Shown: positions 44,201 to 56,200 of the stretch, piece after piece
Layout of the letters: each line of letters begins with the position of its first letter
How positions within the stretch are numbered: position 1 is the first letter of the stretch
NCBI GenBank assembly: GCA_037954235.1
Contig: JBBMOA010000013.1
Span: forward strand, 18,301,001 to 18,365,000
Length of the DNA: 64,000 nucleotides
Reading direction: 5' to 3'
From: Aulostomus chinensis
Lineage: Eukaryota; Chordata; Actinopteri; Syngnathiformes; Aulostomidae
The notes under the pieces: model-generated
Told to the model about the DNA's origin: nothing
Databases searched by the model: none
What the model saw: only the letters and a program-made list of their open reading frames with translations
Made by a program: the position numbers and the translations under genes

Positions 44201-47200
44201 ATTAAGTGGAAACATCGTGGTTCATTAACGTCGTGACATGAAAATTTTTCTGCTGCTTGCTGTCCGTCGTTATCAACCACCAACCCAACCTAACTCCTTA
44301 TTCAGAATTTGTTGTGTCACAGTCACAGTAACCACAAAACATCATGTGTGATAAGGAAACAGAAAGGCGGGGCCATCATGAAAAGAGACCCTCCTAATCA
44401 GATTGCATGACGCACCATCACCTTGCACTGTGGTGTTTAGAGGATGTGGCCTCATCCCATATTTGAGATTGCCCCGAAAATTCATGGGATGTCATAGAAG
44501 GGTTGTCAAGCCCATGGAGTCAACAGAGGATGGGCCATTTTCTGAGAATAAGGAAGGTCTCTTGGACAACTTATCTATGTAGTGTTGAAATATTTCACTG
44601 AATAATTGAAACTCTGACCGGTCAGTGATGCTGAGGAACATGCGGGAGGTTCACAAAGTGTTACTGACAAAGTATCTGGAAAACAGGAAAATCTTTAGAA
44701 AATTTCAAGGCGATGCATATAATAGTTGTCCAGCTGATGGTGGTAATAAAGGAGTAGTCAGGGGATCCCCAAAAGTCAGAAGGATTTATTTCCTTCTTCA
44801 CCAAGTATTGCACAAATGCGTGTAATATTCCTAAGTGAAACCTGGACCAGTCAGACATGTATGACGAACAGTCAGGGGATCTAGTCAGGAGTATCTGTAT
44901 GAAGGCATCCATCTGATAGGTGTTGAAATGTTTCAGTTTGCACAGAGCTAACTTAGCAGTTTCAGGAGTCTGTTCCATGTAAACTATCCTGAACAAAGAT
45001 CCACATGCTCACCAGGTGCCCCCTGACTGGCGGTGTGAGACGGGCCGTGTTGGCGTCTCCTCCGGCAGCTTGGTAGCAGTCAGGTCTCCAACTTTTGCCA
45101 GCAGAGCTGTGTTGATGGGTATGTAGTGCTTCCCCTCCTAAATCATCCACACAGATACAAAACATCTATCAGCACAGCCTCTGACATGCGTGATGCAAAT
45201 ACATAGCAATGAGGGCTTCAGCAGATTCATGAGCCATGCGGTGTGAATGTTATACAAACACCCACGGCTACAGGTCGTGGCGAGCAGCCAAAGAAACTAA
45301 GGTCATGCCTAATAAATCTAATACAGTGTTCATGATTTTTTGGTGGAGACAGCAGAGCCCATGACTGGCCTTCGTGCGCTGTAACAAAAGCCTTATTAAT
45401 GAGAGCCCGCGCCCCCCTCGGTTCTGTCCGTCCACTCTTATTTCTCACGAGGACTGCTGTCACACACTAATTTGTAACGCATCATGCTTTTATGTGAAGT
45501 GAAGTCTGGGTTTGTCTTTTTGTCCATTTAGTTCACTGGACAAGAACCAGTAAGGCAGTAAAAAGGATTTCTGTTTCTTTATCGGTTCCTGTGGGCAGTG
45601 ATTTCTGGATGAGAGGGCTGCCCTTCTTCACCGGGTGGAAGGAAGAAGCTGACTCTGTGCATCTTCTCCATCCCCACGACTGAAAACCAACTGCTCTCGT
45701 CATGTTGAGGTCAAATTTCTATCATCAGTGAGTGATAAAGTGCTAAATAAATGAAATCAATTGCAATTGTAGGCGAGTACTGGCGTCCTGACTTTGTTTC
45801 CTAAGTGAAGTGAATAGAAGAGGGGAATAGAGAGAGAATCTGAGCTGGACAGGCAGCAGTGCTTTGTAATCAATTAAATTAATTCGAAGATAATGATGCT
45901 GACCTGAACAGACACAATGGAGACAATACACTGGTGTGTGAGCGATGGAAGAGCAGTCATAGATGTCAGTTTTGTCGAAAACAGGAGTTTCTTGACACAA
46001 GAGACATAGAGCAAGACATTTAGATCCAATTAGAGTGAATCAACAGTGATTTGGACCTGGCCAAAATCAGGACCTGGTTAGCTGTGCCTTGTGGGCTCGC
46101 TCCATTGGACTGTGCCTGGTGGACACATGTAAATATTCCAGTTAAAGCTGATTGGATGAGCCCTCAATACTGTAGTTTTTCCAGTGAATTTGTTGCACAT
46201 TTGTTTACCTGATGGGAGCAAACCGGTGTTTGGTAAAAATTCGTACAATGTCTGTAAATGTTTTGGGTTGCAGATTCACGAGACACCAGACAACGATGTG
46301 GTCACGCTAATTAACTAACATCTTCTTTCAAGCTTGTTTTTTTTTTTTTTTTTTTTTTTACAAGTCTTATGGTGCCGTTTCCAGCAAAGCCAACTGTTTA
46401 TTATTGAGCGCTACATCCCCTCCCAGCTCTGTGGAGCCCCCCCCCACGTCTATTTTAGGGTTGATCAGGGATGCCATTTACTGGATGGCCTGTTCTGAGG
46501 AGCCAGTGACTTATTCTTTTGTATCATGTTGTGTGATTCAACAATATGGGCAGAATGTCATGGGATGAGTACAAACATATTTTCACAGCTTGTAAGTTGG
46601 TGGGAAAATATCTTCCATAAAACTTTAACCAGCTGTTAATAATAACCACCCTGATAAGCCGACGACGCTGGCTGAATTTTCGGGGGGGGGGGTGTCATTA
46701 CTTTCATATGTGGCCCATTGTTTGTGTAATACCTGTTGCACGCTGGCCTGAAGGAGGTCTCCTAGCCTTTCCACCAGCTCCGTAAAGGTCGGCCGCTGCT
46801 GTGGCTGCCCCTGCCAGCAGTCCAACATGGTCTGATATCTGCAGACAAAGAACACACCACTGAGCCAAAGCTGCGACATAAACCTTCAACAAACTGAATT
46901 CATGTCAATGCCAAGAACAACATGCATTTGGGTTGAGGTAATGTAAAGTGGAACCTGATTTGTGCCAAAAATACTTTGCACCTTAGAGTAAAAACAGAGC
47001 TGGTTGTCGTTTGGCGCCTTTGTCTTGAGATAGACCCAACCTTTGGACCACACGGGGCTGTCATCCTGATCATTACCCTGTTCTTTATTTTCAAGTGATA
47101 CGAACCCTGCAGGCCCGTATCGGATTCTCTCTGGGTCTTGGGTGTAAAGACCGATGAGAGCACAGAGCTTCTGTCAGGTCTCTGACAAGCTGTCAACATC

Positions 47201-50200
47201 TCTGGCCATGTGGGAAGACTCACAGCCTTAATGCGAGTCTCCATCACACTGGCTTGTCTCATTTCACAGAGGAGTTTACAGAAATCGTATGTTTTATGTA
47301 AATGTAGCCATTATAATTCCCTTCTGGCTTCCTATTTAGTCAATCTCAGGTTTGGCTGTAAAAGCACGCGACCTGGTGCGTTGAATAGAGCCCCCTTCCT
47401 CTTTTTCTGTGCTCACGCTAAAATCAAGCGAGAGGTTATGATTCCAATGTTAATGAAGGCGTATTAACAGGTGGCAGCCCCCCTCATGGTGACAGGATGT
47501 GGAGATTAGAATCTCAACTTTAATGCGTATTATTGAGGGAAGATGTAGAAACATTGTATTGACTACACAATTTTTAAACCACATTTCCTGCCTGGTTCCT
47601 GATGAGAATGAATAGTATGCCCCTGCAAGTTTTTGGGTCTGGTTGGGCATGTGTTGTAGGATGGGAAGTGATGGGAAGTGAGCATCCTTTTTTATTGTAC
47701 TCTCAAGAAAGCATCCGCTAAATTCCTCAGCAATGCATCATCACAGGGGATTTTACAAACAGACGTTCCTGATGATTCAGTGACTGCGGACCACAAAAAT
47801 CCCAATACTGACCGCAGGCTACACAAGACTAAACTACAAATAAAGTCTTTACAACAGTTTCTTATAGACGATTCAATTTATAATCCTATTTTCATGATAT
47901 AGAGCAAAGTTCGACTAATGACTGAAGTTGCACGCCTACATTACTTCCATATGTTTTCTGTGTTCCTTGAAGAATTTCCGCCATGTTGTGACCGTGGTAT
48001 ACTTTGAGTATTTTCTTGCAAATAATTCAAAACGTTGTGGTTAGAGTCGGGTCTGTTGCACTCGCTAGAAGCTGGACCATGCGTTAAAAACTGGTTCGTC
48101 TGCTGTACGTGTCACAAAAAATGCTGCGAAAGGTCATATGGTAGTCAGACTCACAGGATAGTGCCATTAAGGAGTACGTCCATGTCCGTGTTAATGTAGC
48201 CACTGCTGCAGTGGCACAGATTAAACGCCGAGCACCCCGTGCAGACTGGAGCGCCTCGCTTCAACCCTCATATGGGATGAGTGTTGTGGGGTCAGGGTCA
48301 AGATGTCAAACCCTAGATTTCAGACTCATGTGATCAACTGCAGACCTCTTGAGGGGATCAGTGGAATTTACCCTACTGACTCTAAGTGCATTACTCTGCA
48401 TCCCACTTAAACCAACATCAGTAGGTTTTTATCTTGGCTTCATATTCGAGGCTCCACAGTCATAAGATTGCAAAATATATAATCTGGTAATCTATTTTTG
48501 TCAACGGGTTGTCTGAATAAGGAAGGAATGTACAAGGGATTCTTGGCACCGTTGGGTCTACATCTACAGATCTTCTGTTCTGAATGAAACCATTGGGTCT
48601 GGATTAAATTTCAAGTATCATTTCCAACCACTCTCTTCTTTGTATTGCTGATAAATTCATTCAGTTTGCTTTACTTGGCACAAGATTGCTAGACCTTTTG
48701 ATACCACATCATTATTAAGCAAAAGTGGTGCATTATGCTTTCAAAATAAATAGGATTTGAGGAGTTTTACTGTATCAGTCATTTGAAATGAAAACCAGAC
48801 ACACACACACTCAGAGCTGATACCAAAGACTGTTCTCTCACAGATATCCACCCTTCTCAGGGTCCTCACTACAGACACTGACTTTAAAAGTGGTGCTCAG
48901 TTACCACCACACCACTGTCAGAGCTTCAAGCGCGCCGCCGCAAAGCTAATCAGCAGCTAATGTTTCCTTCTTCAACATTCAAAACAGGATTACCCATGAT
49001 GCTTATCAGTCACCTCTGACCTTCTGGTGCAACCACAAAGAAAAAGAGAAACTCTGCCTCCTGGCAGCTGATACGGCAGACTGGCTGGATAAAGAAGGGT
49101 CCTCTGTCTTTATCTGCTACTACTGCGACTGACTTAATGGATATGGACAGTGCGGCAAGGAACATGTCAAAGAAAAAATGTCCTTTCAAAGTATTGTTCT
49201 TGTTAATTCTCACATTTCAGAGGAAGAGTATTCTGGAGCTCTCATTCTGGTCCCTTCTTTCAGTCTGCAGAAAAATTCCTCGTCAATTTGGACACCGGGG
49301 TAGGGTGAAGCACCTGAGAGAGAAGGGAGAGAAACGGTCAACGTGGAGGTTGAAATGCATACATTTTCATTAATATGGAACATGAGAGGTAAAGGATTGA
49401 TATTTCCACCCATATTTTTTTCTCAAATGTGTGCAGAGTTGAAAGAAGGTAAAGAATGGAGTCGATTGTGAGGGATTCATTTTGTAAAATTCTATAGTAA
49501 ATCAGAGGACTTAAAATGACAAGAAAACAAAGGGAAGTCCAGCTCATGTTCACATAAAATGCAGCAAAATATCCTGAATTAAACTGACGATCTGCAGCGA
49601 AGTTCAACATCCCAACACGAAACAGCAGACAGAGATGGACCAGTTGACTCACTGTTTCAAATCTGCTTCAGTTTGGCCCTAATTACGTTTATGGCTTCGT
49701 TTACTGGGAGCGATTAATGCATCGTGAGATTATTACCCACTAAAAGCCACCTGTTGAACTGATTCCCCAAGGAGGATTTCCTTGTCAGCCCAGTGAAACA
49801 TCTTGTTGACTGAATAACATCAACTGTGTCAATCCATCAATGCAACTGTTGAGTGATGAATGTGTTGAATGTCTCACGAGCCGAGAGGGAATCACCACCG
49901 TGTTTGTTTTCTTTGCTGTTAAAACGTAATTCCTGAACCCGTCTTCTTTCGCAATTCCACATGAAGCGCTCTAGTATCCTTCAGTATCAAATATCACATT
50001 GTGTTGGTTTTGGAAACACTCTCTAGTCTATGAACTAAAATTGCTGGTTCATTAAACAATATTTTTGTATGCCTGCTTGAATCCTGAGACACAATAAAGA
50101 CCACCATCTCTGTGGCTTTGCCAGTGTACTGGGAAACCACTGATTCATTTTAGCGGTGAGCTTAAAGAAAGAAGAAAAGGCTTTCAAAACAATAAAAGAC

Positions 50201-53200
50201 ACCATCCAAACATTTAAATAGCCTCTTTTATTCTCCCGTCACAGTTCATATTCCAGTTACCCTACCGCATAAACATGCTGAGCACCAATTGAGCCTTAAA
50301 TGATCCTTGTCACATACAGTGAAGTGAATTTCATCTTCTTTGGAACTCACTGCAGCCGAAGTTTCGAAATAACGAGAACTAAAAGCAATATATTCCATAA
50401 ATATACATAAAAAAGAACATAATGATCTGTGTATGAAGGTCCCACGGAAAAATAGAAGTTGCACAACGCTTTAACGTCATCTTATTGTGAAACTGAAGGT
50501 TCCATCATTAATATTGTTCACGATATCCGTCAAGTACGACCAACACTATGTTGACCTGGTTTATAATCTGCCATTAATGCTTGAGGAACAGAAATTTAAA
50601 GAAACAAAAGGCAGCTGAACCCTTTCTGGTTCCCAGAGGGCTTCAGAAAACACACTTTGACCTCTGAACATTATCAGGTTGCAAAGCTCACTTCTTTGTC
50701 ATCTTCTTTTTTTTTGGTCATTTTGTATCATTGTTTCAAAGATTTATTTTTCTGAGATCCTGCTAACACTCCCCAGATGTTTAAGAGTTTTTTTTTTTTA
50801 AACAGAAAAAAATGGTGAGATAACGACAAAAGAGGGAGAAAGAGACTGCCCAGAAAAAAGAAAAGAAAAGGTGAATGTGTCACAGTGACGTCAGTGCGCT
50901 TTACATTTAAAGAGTATGCAATTTGACACACTTTGGGTAATAACTCTGTATGGCAGTGTTTCAAAAGCGGCACCGTCCTGAGTACAGTGGAGCGATACAT
51001 TCATTTGAGTCTCTCTGCTTTCGTACACGTTTCCCTTGGTTCCCACGGTGACATTTAAACATACAACATTTCAAGCCCAGTCTTGCTATAGAAACGTGAG
51101 GTGAGCTCTGTGCCACGGTGGGTAGGCAGTCACGGACTGTCTCACAATTCTCTCTTAAAGGCTGCAGCGGTTTCACAGCAGGGACGCACATTTACTCTGT
51201 CAGCTGGCTGCTTGGTAACTGGGAGTTTGTGTTGCCGGCTGGGAAGCAGATCGCTTCAATGGAAGGTGTTTTAATGTCCCATGCCTACACTAAAAGTCAC
51301 AGCCACTTCACTAATGGTTTCGTGTGACTGGCATGACTTTCTCAGGCTGACAAGGCAAGTCCAGAGCCTTTCTCCCAAAGCTCAGCCCCATAGTGGAGGA
51401 GGACAGCTATTAACCTGTACATCTGGCCAGACTGTGCAGTCAGGAGTCACGGAGTGTTGCTGATATCAAACACAATGTTTCACTGAGACTTTTTTCACTT
51501 GATTGCCTTTGATTTACTTGCAACCTTTTTTAATTCTCCATTTTCACTGATTGGTTGGAAATTATGACTCTATTACACAATCAGCACAAATCAGGTCAAT
51601 TTTATTTGTGGAGCTCCAAATCACAACAAAAGTTATCTCATGACACTTCACAAGTAGAGCAGGTCCGGCACTACACTCCTTCAATGAATTTACACCCAAC
51701 AATTCTCCATGAGCAAGCACATCCTGCAACAGTGGCGACGAAAACCTTCCTTTAAGAGGCAGGAACGTGGAGCAGATCCAGGCTCAATGGGGACGGCCTT
51801 CTGCTTTGACTGGTTGGGGGAAAGAGAGCAGGAGAGCAGGGCAGAGACAAAGACAGGTAATGGAGGAGGACAGATATACAGAAGGAAAGAGAGGGACAGA
51901 GATCAAGAGGGAGAGAAAGGGAGGAGACTGATGGACAGACGGGGACGTGAGCAGGTGGTGCTAAGGAACAAGAACACAGTTCGACCTGAACAGGAAGTTT
52001 GATAGTGAACTGTGATGAAGACACCAAAGGACTGTTGTTGTTTGACGTCGGGTGGCAATGAAAATGAAAGTTACTTGACAACTGTGTCCAAATGCATTAA
52101 GAAGCCCATCCCATCCATTCATTTTCTATACCGCTTACCCATTCGGGGTTGCGGGGGGGAGATACTCAAACTACAAGTACCCGAAACCTCTTTTTGCATC
52201 AAGTAATTAAGTGTTTGTACAGGTTAGCTTTGCATTTTTAATGTTTGCAGAAGACACATGAGAAGGCCTGTTTAGGTGCGTGATTGTTTTCTTTTTAGTG
52301 AGGTTCCGTTTCTCCATCTTGTCATAGAACAGCAGTGAGTCGGGACACTTACCCAGAGAGAAGATCTCCCACATGAGAACACCAAAGGACCACACATCAC
52401 TCTGGGTGGTGTAGATCTTGTCAAAAATGGCCTCAGGCGCCATCCACTTGAGTGGCAGTCGAGCCTGTACACAGATATTAAGATAAGAGATCATTTTGTG
52501 CCTTATAATCCAGTGGAGAATCAGTATGTTTAAATTGTGTGAGCAGGTGCCGCTTTGGATTTTGCTAAGCTTTTGTAGACATTTACAGTCTTTTATTCTG
52601 TCAAGTAGCTGACTGACGAGCATGTTAAAGAGTTCATAAAAATGCTCCTGAGCAAAAACATTCTTAATAGATAGATGTTGCTGTGACAAACTTACATCTC
52701 CTTTGCGCACATAATCTGGATCTTTGTAGATGTCTCTCGCAAGCCCGAAGTCACAAATCTTCACAACATTATTCTCGGAGAGAAGGATGTTTCGTGCAGC
52801 CAAATCGCGATGGATGCACTGATGGAAGACAGAAACAAAAGAAATCTTATTGGATGCAAGGTCTCATGTGCAAGGTCAAGTTTGGTGCTTGCCATGATGC
52901 ATATCAGCTTGCAGAGGAACACATGGTGAAGTCATCAGTGATATTACAATGGGAGATGATGTGTTCCATATCCAGTCTCAAAAATGGTCTCCGTAGCAGG
53001 TTATTTACAACAATGGCTTCATTCTCTAATCAGTCCCATCCGCTTTACCCTGACTTATGAATGAGTCTGGATTTAGGGAATGGGATCATGCTTCTCGTCG
53101 TTTAGAGAAGTGAGATCAAGTGTATGCAGTGTGGCATAAATCACAAAACAACATCTCCTGTCTAAAAAAGACAACAAATCCATCATGAATGTAATTGTAT

Positions 53201-56200
53201 TTATAGACCGTAGTTGAATCATAAAAATACATTATTTAAAGTGACTTGTTTGAAGAATACCTTGCGTGAGGCCAAGAACTCCATGCCTTTAGCAACTTGG
53301 AAACTGTAGCAGATTAAATCTTCCAATGTCAGAACCCGCTTGTATAAATCCTCCGATTCTGTGAAACAAAAGAACACAAACTCTTTCCAGTGAAAATAAT
53401 TTTTCCCTCTGGATGTGTAAGGCCTCACTGACTAATCTAGCTGTGTTTAAGGGTGATTTATAAGGAGTCAGATATGGTTCTTATGAGTACAGTGCAACAC
53501 ATGACTCTAACACATCCTCACACTGTGTATCCTCCTACACACGCTGCCTTAAAAACATCCTTTTTCTGATAAGGGTTAAACTACAATCCCTCCAATTTTT
53601 CAGATGTCAGGTGAAATGCATGGTTGTGGGCCGGGGTGCAGGTCGAGGGTCTGAGAAAGGAACTCGAGAAGTCCTTCCACTGGCCCACCTGAGTAAACAA
53701 CTAATCAAACCAGAAATAACAATCAGGAACAACATGGCCGACGTGACGAGCCAGAGTCTGAGAGCAGAGCAATGTGCAGGTCAGGACAGGAAATAAACAG
53801 ACGCCTCCCCAGACTCAGTAGGGTGACAGTGGCTCCTGCTGCACTGATTGTACTGCTGAACAGGAGGAGGAAACGTCCCATCAGACTCTCAGAGCAGAGA
53901 ACAATCTGAGGGGAGCTTGTGTTCCCTGTTGGGGGGGTGGGGGTGGGGTGCAAACAGAGAAGGGAGGGGTTGTGGGGTTGGAGGAGAGTTTGGCCTTTAC
54001 CTTCTTCCTCTTCCTCTGAGTCGCAATAGCTCTTATCTTCGATGAAGCCGGAGCTAGCTGAGCTTCCGGTGCTGGCCACACTCTCCAGGCGGCGCTTCAT
54101 CAGCTCGCTCAGCTCGCAGCCGGTCCCTGATGACACCACCTTACCGTCCTGGTTCTGATCAGAACACATTCAGCATATCATGTTAAAAGCTGCCGCTGCT
54201 GACAAGCTTGTAGCTAGAATGATGTGCTGTTTCACGGCGCTCACCTTGTACACGATAAAGTCCTCCCGCTTGCTCCTCAAATAGTTGGACAGATTGCCGT
54301 ATTTGCAGAACTCCACGATCATCATCAGTGGGCCTGTTAATAACGTATACACACAGGATTATTCCATTCCTGCAACATATCAAAGTCTACAATCTGGATT
54401 AAATATGACAGCTATTCAAAAGGCAATTCGTGTGTCCTGTTCTTATCGTATAACCCCCTGGTTGCTGGAGCTCACCTCCAGGCTTCGTACAAGCTCCCAG
54501 TAGGTTGACCACATTAAGGTGATGCCCAATATGGATCAGGATCTTTAGCTCTGACATCAGCGCTTTTCTTTCGTTTGATGTAGCGCCTCCTGTCGTGACA
54601 CATGTAGAACTTTTTGGTTACATCAAACATCCCCACAAAAACACAACATATTCACAACAGATCAGATTTGCCTTGAAGTCCTTTAATTTTGTTTTGTTTT
54701 CTCCGACAATGTATGCTTGAAATCCATGCTGCAAAATAAGGAAGAGTTTTAAATTTTTATGAAGTAAAGATGGAAGACAACTTTCTTTTGCTATGTTGAA
54801 TAGTCCTCATGGGTTGAGGAAGGCTAAAGCCAGTCCTGGATGGCTGTGTTGTTTTTTAATTCAACATGGGTGAGACATCCATAAAGTACTCCACATCTAC
54901 AGTACTACACTACCTGTCAATCATCCTTAGCGGATGAAGATGATACAATATGACTAACATTTTCAAATATTAAATCTACTGTAAAAATCAAAGAGGATTT
55001 ATATTGTGCCGACCTTCCACATGTGCTTCTCATGTATACCTTGGAATTTAATTTCGGAGTTCATTTTTCATTTATTGGTTCATTCATTGTTGTGTTAACG
55101 CGAGTGATCTGAGACTGCTTTTGTCAGAAATGACAAATTTAGAGAAATAAAAATGGTTGAGCTCACATCTCCGAATGAAATAATGTTCTCATCTTGAATT
55201 ATGATGACTGTGAAAATCAAGATTTAGAGTTTGTTTTATGCTGCTTTGACCCACCAGATATTTATGAGCGAGAAGCTAAAGTAGCAAGGGAGTCTCAAAG
55301 TCAACCACAGTCAACTGGAGGAGACCTGCTGCTTTCCATTAAGTTTGACCTACAACCAACAACAGCCTGAGAGATTTTCCTCTCTGAAAGTGAGTGATTT
55401 ATACTTAAACAGGATTAATGCTACATCAGTGACCAAGATAGCCAAACCAACAGCCTTGTTTTTCATCCTTGCTCATACATCATCCCCTCATCACCAGTCA
55501 CGGGTAGGTAGTCTATATCTTGTGCTGCTGAGGAAAGTTATCCAAAAGTTAGACGTCATTCCCAAATTAAGTGGGGGAAGGAACAACTGAAATAAGATTT
55601 AATGATTAAAAATTTGATGTGATCCAACTCTATTGTTGTTTCTGAACATTTGGAAAGATGTCGGAATGAGATTCTAAACAAGTCCTTCAAAATGAAGGTT
55701 GGATATCGGGGATAGTATCCAAGTGACAGAACCTCTACAATGCGCCGAGTATGAATATATTTTTATTGCTCATTTTGTATTCTTATCTTACACTTGTGAA
55801 CCCTTCATGGCCTGCAGCTCTTGGACAGTCCAACCTGAGCTGTCAGAGCTGCAGACTCTCAATCTCTCCATCAAGAACAAGGTTCGAACTCTCTGCTGTT
55901 ACCTCTAACTGCACTTTCTGCAGAACAGACTCTGAGCACTTTGAACTCACACTATGTACAAAAAGGAATTGCTGTCACATGTGGTGCGAGTATTGTGCAC
56001 AAGAAATAACTGTTCTGCTGCAATGACAGAGAGCTGTTAATCATCTGCTTCCCACGCAGCAGTGATGCAGCCAGTTTTTCCAGAGTGGTGGACTCAGGAT
56101 GAACCAGCTGGGTCATGAGAGGCAGTTATGTCAATAAGAGTTACATTTTTTGGCCTTATTTTGTCTAGTATGGTTATAGAATGCAAATGAATGTGGGTTT

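Larger units (their letters stand above)
37216..45137 (-). other. kdrl: kdrl C-terminal signalling tail
   Basis: Four exons. The first (45137-45013) carries GKHYIPIN, aligned with the PLC-gamma docking tyrosine (Y1175 of human KDR, Y1169 of FLT1). The second (43140-43062) reads SVKTFDEV, like KDR SVKTFED. The third (40742-40639) has SDSGMGL, like KDR TDSGMVL. The last (37399-37216) ends in PPPDYNSVVRYSTPPV, as in FLT1. The introns between them are long (about 2-3 kb). Confidence 0.88.
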
